Counted from the stretch's first letter, positions 1 to 8,817 are shown. The stretch: DNA of 64,000 nucleotides from Yinghuangia soli (GCF_021502675.1 NZ_JAKFHA010000013.1:126366-190365); one strand, 5' to 3'. Translations and numbers: made by a program. Notes: a model not told the origin generated them from the sequence alone.

Positions 1-10
1 GGGTCGCGGG

Positions 11-40
11 TAGTCGCAAGTAGTAGCAATTAGCAGGGAA
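11..40. repeat. three 10-bp phased imperfect repeats upstream of a lipoprotein gene
   Basis: Units TAGTCGCAAG, TAGTAGCAAT and TAGCAGGGAA follow each other exactly 10 bp apart. The stretch is AT-richer than its surroundings and precedes the palindrome and start of the first lipoprotein gene. One unit per helical turn would put the same face of DNA toward a bound protein, but no binder is known; this is read from sequence only. Confidence 0.4.
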
Positions 41-47
41 GCAAGCA

Positions 48-71
48 ATATCCGGGAAGCGCGCCGGATAT
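48..71. promoter_or_regulatory. inverted repeat, possible operator
   Basis: ATATCCG (48-54) and CGGATAT (65-71) are perfect inverted arms separated by 10 bp. The right arm overlaps TTGACC (71-76), a possible -35 hexamer, and CATACT (104-109) could be a -10 although the spacing to TTGACC is too long for one promoter. It lies 95 bp before the lipoprotein start, where a dimeric regulator could control that gene. Confidence 0.4.
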
Positions 72-165
72 TGACCGGATCTTTCCGTGTCATTGGCTGC
101 TGCCATACTTGCGCGCACGTTCGACCTGAGCCCGGTTGCCGGGTGCCGACCCACGGAGACCTCCT

Positions 166-1530
166 GTGCGTGTGCGTCCCTTTGCCATAGCCGCGTCCGC
201 GACGGCCCTTGTGGTCGCCGGCCTTGCCGGGTGTTCCGAGGGCAAGGTGGCCGACAACACCAAGCTCGACGCCAAGGTGCTCGCCGACAAGGCCGTCGCC
301 GAGATGAACAAGATGCGGTACGTCGACGCGGCGGCGAAGGGCAAGACCGCCGAAGGCGTGGAGACGACGAGCGCTCTGTGTGCGGACCTGTCGGCCAAGT
401 CGCTCGCGGGCAAGGGAACGTTCGCCGGGGAAGCCGTCGAGATGGTCCAGGTCGACGACCGGACCTACTCGAAGGGCAACGGCAAGATGTGGGCCGCCGC
501 GGCCGGCTCCGCCGACGACGTGGCCGCGACCGCGGCGTTCGAGAAGGCCCTCGCCGGCAAGTTCGTCCAGGGCAAGGCGGATCCCGACGCCATGGTCGAG
601 TTCTTCTACGGCGACACCAACGGTGTCACCAAGGGCGACGTCATGACGTTCGCGGGACAGCAGGCAGTGCCCCTCACCAAGACCAGCAGCAGCGGCGGCA
701 AGACGACGTACTACATCGCCGCCAAGGGCGCGCCGGTCATCCTCGGCGACGTCGAGGACGACAAGGACGGCGCGCGCGACGAGACCACGTACACCAAGGC
801 CGCCGCCAAGTGCGAGGTGAAGGAGCCGGCCAAGGACCAGGTCATCCCCGAGGACGAGGTCGAGGCGGCGCTCGAGGCCGTGGCCGACAACACGCTGGCC
901 GACCCCAAGGACCTGGCCGACCGGTCGCGTGAGCACGCCCTCAAGCAGAAGTCCGTGGCGCTTTCCGGCACGGGCACGGACGAGGACGGCACCTTCACCA
1001 TGGAGGGCTGCATCTCGTACAAGGCGGACGGCACGATCACCGGCCTCAAGGCCAGCATGGCGGACACTAAGGGCCGCAAGATGGAGATGATCGAGGTCGA
1101 CGGCAAGTCGTACATGAAGATCCCGACCTCGGCCTTCATCGACGCCATGGGCTCCGCTGCCACCCCCAAGGCCAAGGAGGTGGTCGAGAAGGCGCTCGGC
1201 GACAAGCACCTCGTGGCCGATGCCGAGGACGGCGAGGAGTTCGACAAGGCCGTCGGCAAGGTCACCAAGGGCACGGCCACCACGTACCAGGGCAAGCCGG
1301 CCGTCGAGTTGGTCTTCAAGGCTACGGATGGCCTGCAGCACCTCCGCTATGTGGCCGCGGAAGGAGCGCCGGTCATCCTCGGGGATATCGAGGACCCGGA
1401 CGGCAAGGAGCGCGTGGAGTCGGTCTACAAGGCCTTCGGCGGCGGCTGCGACGTGGTCGCGCCTCCGGCGGCTCAGGTCATCGAGGAGTCGCAGATCGAG
1501 AAGGCCTTGGAGGACGCCGCCCGCGGTTGA
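166..1530 (+). CDS. secreted lipoprotein with duplicated LppX/LprAFG-like domain
   Basis: This is a 454-residue lipoprotein. The GTG at 166 is preferred because GGAG lies 7 nt upstream and the peptide then begins with a short basic stretch, a hydrophobic segment and the lipobox LAGC with Cys23. The mature part is two copies of one domain: both halves contain the block GAPVILGD(V/I)ED, a later Cys and an ending of the form QVI-E---IE-ALE, so the gene arose by internal duplication. LppX_LprAFG lipoproteins bind lipids or glycolipids at the outer face of the membrane in actinobacteria; that role is inferred from family resemblance only. The next gene is a shorter single-domain relative, which suggests a local paralogous family. 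Confidence 0.85.
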   Translation: MRVRPFAIAASATALVVAGLAGCSEGKVADNTKLDAKVLADKAVAEMNKMRYVDAAAKGKTAEGVETTSALCADLSAKSLAGKGTFAGEAVEMVQVDDRTYSKGNGKMWAAAAGSADDVAATAAFEKALAGKFVQGKADPDAMVEFFYGDTNGVTKGDVMTFAGQQAVPLTKTSSSGGKTTYYIAAKGAPVILGDVEDDKDGARDETTYTKAAAKCEVKEPAKDQVIPEDEVEAALEAVADNTLADPKDLADRSREHALKQKSVALSGTGTDEDGTFTMEGCISYKADGTITGLKASMADTKGRKMEMIEVDGKSYMKIPTSAFIDAMGSAATPKAKEVVEKALGDKHLVADAEDGEEFDKAVGKVTKGTATTYQGKPAVELVFKATDGLQHLRYVAAEGAPVILGDIEDPDGKERVESVYKAFGGGCDVVAPPAAQVIEESQIEKALEDAARG

Positions 1531-1745
1531 GCCGAGATACACCGGGCGGCAGGGTGACCGCGCTTCTGAGCCGCCCACGGGCCGGTCCTACCGATCCCCG
1601 GGCCGGAGGCCGGCGGCAGTCCACCATCGGTGACTGTCCGTCAGATGCTTGACAGAGTCGGGATACTGGGCGCGCGATGCTCCCACGGCGCCCCGCCATC
1701 GCACGGTCCGCGGTGGCGGGGCGCCGTCCGTCCCGAGGAGTACCT

Positions 1746-2555
1746 GTGCGTCCGACCCGCCCTGTTCCGACCGCGCTGGCCGCCGGTGCCGCCCTGGTGT
1801 TCGCGTTCGCGAGCCTGACCGCCTGCTCCGGCGGCGCGGCCGAGAACCCCGAGGCGGTGTCCCGGACCGGTCCGGGCGCCCCCGGCGGTACGGCTCCCGC
1901 GCCCGGCTCCATCATCGACGGCACGAAGGGCGCGGTCCCCGACACGCGTCCGCCCGGCGCCCTCAGCGGCCGCGAACTTGCGGACCGCGCGGTGCAGTTG
2001 ATGGCCGCCACCTCGTACAAGCTGACCGGCAGCTCCGGTGCCGGCGCCGATGCGGTCACGCTCACCATCGAGGTCAGCAAGCAGCGCGACGCGGTGCAGA
2101 CCGTGGCCGGCGTCGAGGTGAAGCAGGAGCTCATCCGGGTCGGCGGGGTCGTCTACACCAACGTCGAGAGCGTCATCGGCGCGACGCCGGGCGCCCAGAT
2201 ACCCGCGTCACTGCGCGGCATGTACCTCAAGGCGGACGGCCAGCAGCTCGACCCCAAGCTCGTCGACCCGTTCGCCGGAACCTTCGCGGGTGCGGTGGAC
2301 GTGGCCAAGGGCGCCGAGACGCAGGTCGACGGCAAGAACGTGTGGCCGCTGACGGTGAAGTCCGCGGACGGCTCGACCACCACGATGTTCGTGATGGCCT
2401 CGGGCGACCCGTTCCCGATCCGCATGACGGTCGCCGGCGGCGCGCCGCTCGACCTCAAGGTCAGCGACTTCGGCGCCGACGTGCGGGTCGTCGCGCCCCC
2501 CGCGGACCGCGTCCTGGACCAGGCGGCCCTGCAGCAGCGCCTCGCGGGGGCGTAG
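1746..2555 (+). CDS. secreted lipoprotein, single LppX/LprAFG-like domain
   Basis: A 269-residue lipoprotein. GTG 1746 has GAGGAG at 1735-1740 and gives a classic signal peptide ending in the lipobox LTAC. The body has the LppX_LprAFG pattern: a GRELADRAVQLM helix, a region with VGGVVYTN, the turn GMYLKADGQ, and a C-terminal end with DVRVVAPPADRVLD that matches the ends of the repeats in the preceding lipoprotein. It probably binds a lipid or acts in cell-envelope transport. It lies 215 bp downstream of the duplicated-domain gene in the same direction and just before adnB. Confidence 0.82.
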   Translation: MRPTRPVPTALAAGAALVFAFASLTACSGGAAENPEAVSRTGPGAPGGTAPAPGSIIDGTKGAVPDTRPPGALSGRELADRAVQLMAATSYKLTGSSGAGADAVTLTIEVSKQRDAVQTVAGVEVKQELIRVGGVVYTNVESVIGATPGAQIPASLRGMYLKADGQQLDPKLVDPFAGTFAGAVDVAKGAETQVDGKNVWPLTVKSADGSTTTMFVMASGDPFPIRMTVAGGAPLDLKVSDFGADVRVVAPPADRVLDQAALQQRLAGA

Positions 2556-2675
2556 CGCCCGGCGGGTGCCCCGACGTGCGACAAAAACGGACGCTTGCGG
2601 ACGCGCAGGGTAGCGCTCCCTGCGCGGCCCGTGGGACACAACGCACAGGATGCGGTTCTTGTCCTCAGGTGCGTC

Positions 2676-2681
2676 TAACGT
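2676..2681 (+). promoter_or_regulatory. -10 element for leaderless adnB-like gene
   Basis: TAACGT fits the TANNNT actinobacterial -10 and ends 7 nt before the GTG at 2689. No Shine-Dalgarno sequence is seen before that GTG, so transcription probably starts at the start codon. Confidence 0.55.
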
Positions 2682-2688
2682 TGCGCCG

Positions 2689-5600
2689 GTGCGACCGGCC
2701 CACCCCCACCCCATCCGCGACGCGGACGACCTCAAGGAGGTCCTCGGCGTCCCCTACACCGCCGAGCAGATCGCCGCCATCACCGCACCGCTCGAACCCG
2801 GCGTGATCGTCGCGGGGGCGGGCTCCGGCAAGACCACGGTGATGACCGCGCGGGTGGTGTGGCTGGTCGGCCGCGGCGACGTGCGCCCCGACGCGGTCCT
2901 GGGCCTGACCTTCACCAACAAGGCCGCGGGCGAGCTCGCCGAGCGCGTCCGCACCGCACTGCGCAAGCTGTGGCCCGACCCGGCCGGCCTCGCGCTCGGC
3001 GGCGACGAGGACGCCGGCGAGCCGACCATCTCCACGTACCACGCGTTCGCCGGGCGCCTGCTCGCCGAACACGGCCTGCGCATCGGCCTGGAGCCGTCCG
3101 CCCGGCTGCTCGCCGACGCCACGCGCTTCCAACTCGCCGCCCGCGCCGCGCGCCGCGCCCCCGGGCCGTTCCCGATGCTCACCAAGTCGCTGTCCGCGAT
3201 CACCGCCGACGTCCTCGCGCTCGGCGGCGAGATGGCCGAGCACCTCGTCGGCATCGAGCGGCTGCGCGCCCACGACCGCGCCCTGATCGCCGAGGTCGAG
3301 GCGGCCGCCAAGCCGTCCGCGGGGGCCCGCGAGGCGGCCGAGGCCGCCCGTACCCGCCTCGACCTGCTGCGCCTGGTCGCCGACTACGCCGACGCGCGCC
3401 GGCAGCGCGACCTCCTCGACTTCGGCGACCAGATCGCGTACGCCGCCCGGCTCGCCGAGGAGCGCGCCGAGGTCGGCCGCATCCTGCGCGAGACGTACCG
3501 GGTCGTGCTGCTCGACGAGTACCAGGACACGTCCGTCGCGCAACGCCGCCTGCTGTCCGGCCTGTTCGGCGTCCCGGAAGGCACCGACCCGGGCCAGGCC
3601 GAAGGCCGCGGCCACCCGGTCACCGCGGTCGGCGACCCCTGCCAGGCCATCTACGGATGGCGCGGCGCCTCGGTCGCCAACCTCGACGAGTTCCCGCACC
3701 ACTTCCCGCACCTCGACGGCACGCCCGCGCGCCGCTACGCGCTGGCCGAGAACCGGCGCAGCGGCGGCCGCCTGCTCGCCTTCGCCAACGAGCTCGCCGT
3801 ACCGCTGCGTGCCATGCACGAAGGCGTCGAGGCGCTGCGGCCCGCGGACGGCGCCGAGCACGACGGCTGGGCCCGCTGCGCACTGCTGGCCACCCAGGAC
3901 GGCGAGATCGCCTGGCTGGCCGACCAGGTCGCGCACGTCATCGGCACCCGCTTCGGACCGGAGGGCGACCTGCTCGGCCCCGGCGACGTCGCGGTGCTGG
4001 CGCGGACCGCCGCGGACTTCCCGGAGATCCACAAGGCCCTCGTGGAACGCGACGTGCCGGTCGAGGTCGTGGGCCTGTCCGGGCTGCTCAACCTGCCCGA
4101 GGTCGCCGACCTGGTGGCCGCCTGCGAGGTCCTCGACGACCCGACCGCCAACGCCGCCCTGGTCCGCCTGCTGGTCGGGCCGCGCTGGCGCATCGGGCAG
4201 CGCGACCTGGCGCTGCTCGGGCGGCGGGCCGGCGACCTCGTGCGCTTCGACCGCGGCCGCGCCGACGGACCCGACGCCCGGCTGGAGGAGGCCGTCGCCG
4301 GCGTCGACCCCACCGAGGTCGTGTCGCTGTCCGACGCGCTCGCCGACCCGGGGGAGGAGTACCCGTTCTCCCGGGCCGCCCGGGTCCGGTTCGCCCGGCT
4401 GGCCGCCGAGATAAGGGAGTTGCGGCGGCACCTCGGCGAGCCGCTGATGGACATACTTCACCGCGTCCTCTCGGCCACCGGGCTGGAAGTCGAGCTGTCC
4501 GCGTCGCCGAACGCGCTGGCCGCGCGCCGCCGCGAGACGCTGCACTCGTTCCTCGACGTCGCGGCCGGGTTCGCGGACCTGGACGGCGACCCGTCGCTGA
4601 CCGCGTTCCTGGCCTTCCTGCGCACCGCGGCCGAACACGACAAGGGCCTCGACGGCAGCCTGCCCAGCGCGGGCGACTCGGTGAAGGTGCTCACCGCGCA
4701 CAAGTCCAAGGGCCTGGAATGGGCCGTGGTCGCGGTCCCCGGCCTGGTCAAGGACGCCTTCCCGAGCACCAAGGCGCAGGCCAAGTGGACGAAGAGCGGG
4801 CACACCCTCCCGCATCCGCTGCGCGGCGACGCCGACGGGCTCCCCGAGCTGGCCGGCCTGGCCCCCAAGGACTTCAAGGCCTTCGAGGCCGGCATGAAGG
4901 ACCACAAGGCCACCGAGGAACTGCGCCTGGGCTACGTGACCTTCACCCGCCCCAAGCAGCTCCTCATCGCCTCCGGGCACTGGTGGGGCCGCACCCAGAC
5001 CAAGAAGCGCGGCCCGTCGGACTTCCTGCTCCGCCTCGAAGAGCACTGCGCGGCCGGGCACGGCGAGGTCGCCAGCTGGGCCGTCGAGCCCGAAGAGGAC
5101 GCCAACCCGCACCTGGCCGGGCAGGTCGAGCAGCTGTGGCCGCTGCCGCTGGACGCCTTCGCCCTGGAGGAGCGCCGCCGCGCGGCCCGCGACGTCGCCG
5201 ACGAACTGGCCCGGCTGGAAGGCGCCGCCCGGACCGCGGCGGAGCAGCACCCGGACGTCGGCGCCGCACCGGGCCCCGAGGCGGACGCACCCGGCGCCGA
5301 CGCGGCGGTGTTCGCCGAGGAAGAGCCGCCGCCGTTCTTCGACGAGCCCCCGCCGGACGACGACGAACTGCCGCCGCCCCCGGACGACGACATGCCCCCG
5401 CCGGGCGGCTGGTACGACGACGCAGACGAGGATGAAGCCGCCGAGGACGTAGGCGCCGCGCCTGCCGCGAGCGGCGGCCACGCCGCTTCGTCGGCCGCCG
5501 AAGCCGCCGCCGACGCTGCGGGCGCGGTCCCGGCCGGGCACCCGCCGGTGGACGCCGGGCCCGATGTCCTGCCCGATGCCCTGCCCGCCGCCCGGTCCGG

Positions 5601-6387
5601 GAGCGGGCCCGGCGTCCTGCGCGAGATCCTGCCCGGCGTGCTGCCGGAGGACCCCGAGGACCTCGTCCTGTTCCCCGGCTTCGAGTCCGACGACGAGCAC
5701 CTCGGCCCGGTGGACCGCGAGCTGATCGAGTCGTGGGACCGCGACCTCGACCGCCTGGTCGAGGAGCTGTCCCGCGGCCGGTCCGGGGTGCGCGAGGTGG
5801 AGCTGCCCGCATCGCTGTCCGCCTCGCAGCTGCTCAGGCTGGCCGCGGACCCGGACGGCCTGGCCCGCGAGCTGGCCCGGCCGATGCCGCGCCCACCCGC
5901 CCCCGCCGCGCGCCGCGGCACGCGGTTCCACGCGTGGATCGAGGCGCAGTTCGGCGAGCGTCCGCTGCTGGAGCCGGACGACCTGCCGGGCGCCGCGGAC
6001 GAGGAGATCACCGACGAGGCCGACCTGGTCGAACTGCAGGAGGCGTTCCTGCGCAGCCCCTACGCGCAGCGCGCCCCGCACCGCATAGAGGAGCCGTTCC
6101 AGCTGGTCATCGGCGGCCGCGTGGTGCGCGGCCGGATCGACGCGGTCTACCGCGACCGCGACGGCCGCTACGAAGTGGTCGACTGGAAGACCAGCCGCAC
6201 CCACACCGCCGACCCCTTGCAGCTCGCCGTCTACCGGCTGGCCTGGGCCGAGCTGGCGGGCGTCGACCCGGAAGAGGTCACCGCCTCATTCGTGTACGTG
6301 CGGTCCGGCGCGGTGGTCCGCCCGCAGCGGCTGCCGGACCGCGCGGGCATCGAACGCGTGATGGCCGGCGGGCCGGACGGACCTTGA
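2689..6387 (+). CDS. adnB: AdnB-type ATP-dependent helicase-nuclease (UvrD fold, PD-(D/E)XK nuclease)
   Basis: This is a superfamily 1 helicase fused to a RecB-like nuclease, the AdnB half of the AdnAB end-resection machine. From GTG 2689 it has 1232 residues; ATG 2650 would add 13 but has only a poor RBS. Visible motifs in order: Walker A GAGSGKTT near residue 43, LTFTNKAA (Ia), LLDEYQDT (II), GDPCQAIYGWRG (III), LTAHKSKGLEW (V) and YVTFTRPKQ (VI). A strongly acidic, proline-rich linker of about 130 residues (nt 5310-5700) separates it from the nuclease, which retains GTRFH, GRIDAVY, VDWKTS and QLAVYR. Both catalytic modules look intact. In mycobacteria and many Streptomyces adnA lies directly upstream; here two lipoprotein genes occupy that place and adnA is not in the window. 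Confidence 0.9.
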   Translation: MRPAHPHPIRDADDLKEVLGVPYTAEQIAAITAPLEPGVIVAGAGSGKTTVMTARVVWLVGRGDVRPDAVLGLTFTNKAAGELAERVRTALRKLWPDPAGLALGGDEDAGEPTISTYHAFAGRLLAEHGLRIGLEPSARLLADATRFQLAARAARRAPGPFPMLTKSLSAITADVLALGGEMAEHLVGIERLRAHDRALIAEVEAAAKPSAGAREAAEAARTRLDLLRLVADYADARRQRDLLDFGDQIAYAARLAEERAEVGRILRETYRVVLLDEYQDTSVAQRRLLSGLFGVPEGTDPGQAEGRGHPVTAVGDPCQAIYGWRGASVANLDEFPHHFPHLDGTPARRYALAENRRSGGRLLAFANELAVPLRAMHEGVEALRPADGAEHDGWARCALLATQDGEIAWLADQVAHVIGTRFGPEGDLLGPGDVAVLARTAADFPEIHKALVERDVPVEVVGLSGLLNLPEVADLVAACEVLDDPTANAALVRLLVGPRWRIGQRDLALLGRRAGDLVRFDRGRADGPDARLEEAVAGVDPTEVVSLSDALADPGEEYPFSRAARVRFARLAAEIRELRRHLGEPLMDILHRVLSATGLEVELSASPNALAARRRETLHSFLDVAAGFADLDGDPSLTAFLAFLRTAAEHDKGLDGSLPSAGDSVKVLTAHKSKGLEWAVVAVPGLVKDAFPSTKAQAKWTKSGHTLPHPLRGDADGLPELAGLAPKDFKAFEAGMKDHKATEELRLGYVTFTRPKQLLIASGHWWGRTQTKKRGPSDFLLRLEEHCAAGHGEVASWAVEPEEDANPHLAGQVEQLWPLPLDAFALEERRRAARDVADELARLEGAARTAAEQHPDVGAAPGPEADAPGADAAVFAEEEPPPFFDEPPPDDDELPPPPDDDMPPPGGWYDDADEDEAAEDVGAAPAASGGHAASSAAEAAADAAGAVPAGHPPVDAGPDVLPDALPAARSGSGPGVLREILPGVLPEDPEDLVLFPGFESDDEHLGPVDRELIESWDRDLDRLVEELSRGRSGVREVELPASLSASQLLRLAADPDGLARELARPMPRPPAPAARRGTRFHAWIEAQFGERPLLEPDDLPGAADEEITDEADLVELQEAFLRSPYAQRAPHRIEEPFQLVIGGRVVRGRIDAVYRDRDGRYEVVDWKTSRTHTADPLQLAVYRLAWAELAGVDPEEVTASFVYVRSGAVVRPQRLPDRAGIERVMAGGPDGP

Positions 6388-6458
6388 TCCGCTCGCTACA
6401 CGGCGATTCGTATCCTTGCGGTCGCATCGTTTCGGTTCCGACCGCATAAGTCCGTATT

Positions 6459-6520
6459 AATCTGCATCAATCTGCAACAATCTGCACTGATCCGCATCGG
6501 AATGCATCGAACCGCATCGG
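6459..6520. repeat. helically phased 9-11 bp tandem repeats before the phosphatase gene
   Basis: Six degenerate units run head to tail: AATCTGCATC, AATCTGCAAC, AATCTGCACTG, ATCCGCATCGG, AATGCATCG and AACCGCATCGG. Further related copies (GTCGCATCG, ACCGCATAAG) lie at 6421-6440. The array ends 30 bp before the start codon of the phosphatase gene, so it overlaps the expected promoter. The unit is about one DNA turn and is lower in GC than its neighbours. Confidence 0.75.
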
Positions 6521-6550
6521 ACCGCCGGAATCGAGGTAGTAGCTCCACCG

Positions 6551-7729
6551 ATGGGATCGCCGCAGCCTGAGCGCCGCACCGCCCCGCCCCCGGCCGAGGG
6601 GTCGTCCGGGCACGACGGGCTGCTGCCCGTGGCCGGGTGGACCCTGCGGGTCCTGCCCGTCGCCGTCATCGTCTGCGTCGTCGTGATCGGCTTCGCGACC
6701 CCGCCCGAAGTGCACGTCGGCCCGCTGCTTGCGGTCGCGCCCGCGCTGGCCGGCCTCACCCGTGGTTCGGCCCGCACCCCCGTGTGGATCGGTATCCTCG
6801 CGGCCGGCGCGATGCTGGTGCTCAGCAATCTGGGCGAGACAAAGGGCGACGGCGAGCCGTTCGTGACGCTGCTCTCGATCTTCCTGGTCTCGATGACCAG
6901 CTGGGCCGGCGTCCAGGTCCGGCGCCGCCAGGATCGCAAGCTGGAGGACGTCCGCAGCGTCGCCGAGGCCGCCCAGCACGTCCTGCTCAGCCCCGTGCCG
7001 CGGCGGATCGGCCCGGTCCGGGTCGGCGTGCGGTACCGGGCGGCGGCGGCCGAGGCGCGCATCGGCGGCGACCTGTACGAGGTGATCCTCACGCCCTACG
7101 GGGTCCGCGCGGTGGTCGGCGACGTCCGCGGCAAGGGCCTCGGCGCGGTGCAGACCGCGGCGGCCGTGCTCGGCGCGTTCCGGGAGGCCGCGTACGAGGA
7201 GCCCGGTCTGCCCGGCGTGGTCCAGCGCATCGCGGCGAGCATGAGCCGGCGCCTCGAGGAGAACGTCGAAGAGTTCGTGACGCTCGTGCTGGTCGGCTTC
7301 CCGCCGCAGGGCGGCGTCGAGATCGTCAACTGCGGCCACCCGGCCCCGCTGCTCCTCCGGGCGGCCCGCGCCGAGCTGCTCGAACCGCCCTCGCCGGTGC
7401 CGCCGCTGGGCATCGTGGACCCGGCGCTGTTCGGGATCCCGGTCCTGGACCTACCGGTCCAGCCCGGCGACCGGTTGCTGCTCTACACGGACGGCATCGT
7501 CGAGGCCCGCGACGCGCAAGGCGTCTTCTACCCCCTTCTCGACCGCGCGCCGGACAGCATGCCGGGCGTCGAGGAGACGCTGGACCGGCTCGACGCCGAC
7601 GTGCAGCGGCACGTCGGGCGGCCGCTCCAGGACGATGCGGCGATGCTCCTGCTCATGTACGCGCCGGGCGTCGGAGGCATCTACGACACGGGCCCGCTGC
7701 CGCCCGCCGACCTGCACAAACGGACCTGA
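6551..7729 (+). CDS. membrane-anchored PP2C/SpoIIE-type serine phosphatase
   Basis: A 392-residue protein. The N-terminal 120 residues form three or four hydrophobic segments with very short loops, and the rest is a SpoIIE-like PP2C domain. Metal-binding and core motifs are visible: RIGGDLYEV, GDVRGKGLGA, NCGHPAPLLL, LYTDGIVEARD and a C-terminal DDAAMLLL. Such phosphatases dephosphorylate anti-sigma-factor antagonists or other phosphoserine proteins; the target is unknown and no anti-sigma gene is adjacent. ATG 6551 has GAGG 14 nt upstream, a long spacing. The phased repeats at 6459-6520 lie in the likely promoter. The gene faces the EEP-family gene, ending 22 bp from it. Confidence 0.88.
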   Translation: MGSPQPERRTAPPPAEGSSGHDGLLPVAGWTLRVLPVAVIVCVVVIGFATPPEVHVGPLLAVAPALAGLTRGSARTPVWIGILAAGAMLVLSNLGETKGDGEPFVTLLSIFLVSMTSWAGVQVRRRQDRKLEDVRSVAEAAQHVLLSPVPRRIGPVRVGVRYRAAAAEARIGGDLYEVILTPYGVRAVVGDVRGKGLGAVQTAAAVLGAFREAAYEEPGLPGVVQRIAASMSRRLEENVEEFVTLVLVGFPPQGGVEIVNCGHPAPLLLRAARAELLEPPSPVPPLGIVDPALFGIPVLDLPVQPGDRLLLYTDGIVEARDAQGVFYPLLDRAPDSMPGVEETLDRLDADVQRHVGRPLQDDAAMLLLMYAPGVGGIYDTGPLPPADLHKRT

Positions 7730-7761
7730 CGCACGGCCCCTCCCCGGAGCGTCACAGGTCC
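7722..7761. terminator. hairpin between convergent genes
   Basis: GGACCTGACGC (7722-7732) pairs with GCGTCACAGGTCC (7749-7761) with a two-base bulge. It spans the stop codons of both converging genes, so it could terminate either transcript. Confidence 0.45.
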
Positions 7762-8615
7762 AGTTCCACGACCAGCGCGCAGTGGTCCGACACGCCCAGC
7801 CGCACGACCTCGGTACGCCGCACCGCGTCCGGCCCGAGCCCGTGCCCGAAGACGTGGTCGAACTGCACGCGCGGCCGGTACGACGGATAGGTCGGCACCC
7901 GGGCCAGCGACCGCCAGCGCACCCGGTGCCGCCGCGGCCGGGCCGGTGTGCCGCGCTCCGGGCGCCGCCCGACCACCGCCTGCGGGATCCGGCCGGGCAG
8001 GTTGAAGTCGCCGAGCAGCAGCTTCGGCTGCGGCAGGTCCGCGGACGACCGGCCGACCCGCGACAACTGCGAGACGTTCCACCCCGGGACGAACGACAAG
8101 TGCGCGGCCAGCACGGTCAGCGGCCCGTGCGGGCCGTCCACCACCGCGGCGAGCACCGCGCGCGGCTCGTCCGGCACCCGGGTCAGCCCCGGCCGGCCCT
8201 GCACCCGCAGCGGCAGGCTCAGCGGCGCGGCCGGGAAGCGCCGGGCCCGCCAGCGCAGCACCGGCAGCCGGGACACCAGTGCGATGCCGTACGAGGGCCC
8301 GCCGGTGCCGTCCTGCGCGGGGCCGTAGACGTGCCGCTCGGGTTCGCCCGGATCCGGCAGCCACCCCGACACCGGCGCCGGGACGCCGTGCACCGACGCC
8401 AGGAACCTCCAGTCGGCTGCCCCCAGCGCGCGGGCCGCGACCGCCGCCTGGTCCGCCCCGCCGGACCGCTCCTGATGGCGGTCGACCTCCTGCAGCGCCA
8501 CGATGTCGGCGTCCAGCGCGGCCAGCGCCTCGGCGAGCCGGTCCGGTCCCGCGGTCCCGTCGTCCAGCGCCATCCCGTGCAGCAGATTGAACGTGGCCAC
8601 GCGCAGCACAGTCAT
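7752..8615 (-). CDS. endonuclease/exonuclease/phosphatase family hydrolase
   Basis: A 287-residue EEP-fold enzyme. Motifs in order: VATFNLLHG at the N terminus (metal ligand Asn), ALQEVDRH (metal ligand Glu), a central histidine-containing strand, LGDFNLPGR, and C-terminal GVSDHCALVVEL with the catalytic Asp-His. The family includes phosphodiesterases, sphingomyelinase-like enzymes and nucleases; the substrate cannot be told. There is no signal peptide, so it is probably cytoplasmic. The ATG at 8615 is chosen because TACCGT, a -10 hexamer, lies exactly 6 nt upstream and no RBS is visible, suggesting a leaderless mRNA. It is divergent from nudC. Confidence 0.85.
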   Translation of the reverse strand: MTVLRVATFNLLHGMALDDGTAGPDRLAEALAALDADIVALQEVDRHQERSGGADQAAVAARALGAADWRFLASVHGVPAPVSGWLPDPGEPERHVYGPAQDGTGGPSYGIALVSRLPVLRWRARRFPAAPLSLPLRVQGRPGLTRVPDEPRAVLAAVVDGPHGPLTVLAAHLSFVPGWNVSQLSRVGRSSADLPQPKLLLGDFNLPGRIPQAVVGRRPERGTPARPRRHRVRWRSLARVPTYPSYRPRVQFDHVFGHGLGPDAVRRTEVVRLGVSDHCALVVELDL

Positions 8616-8621
8616 GAACCG

Positions 8622-8627
8622 ACGGTA
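8622..8627 (-). promoter_or_regulatory. -10 element for leaderless EEP-family gene
   Basis: On the minus strand TACCGT is followed after 6 nt by the ATG at 8615. This fits the TANNNT-N6/7-start pattern seen repeatedly in this window. Confidence 0.55.
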
Positions 8628-8817
8628 CGGGCCGCCCCGCGGACCCGCAGCGCATTGCCGCGACCCGCCCGCCGCTCCGGGGCCATCCCGCTTCCCCGGC
8701 CCGTGCCGCGATCGTGTAGACCGGAAGCACGCGCCGCGCTCCGGGAATGCCCGGCAGTCGGCTGCGGCTGGGACGAAACGGAACACGGAACGACGTGCGA
8801 GAACGAGGGGTGTGTTC

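Noticed and set aside
2665-6204. 1179-codon open frame antisense to adnB
   Set aside because: High-GC shadow frame: Gly/Val/Arg/Gln-rich translation, no RBS or domain, fully opposite a gene with intact motifs.
8743-8769. GGGAATGCC... upstream of nudC as a SigR promoter
   Set aside because: With 18-nt spacing the -10 reads GCT and with 19 nt CTG, not GTT, so the match is to half of the consensus only.
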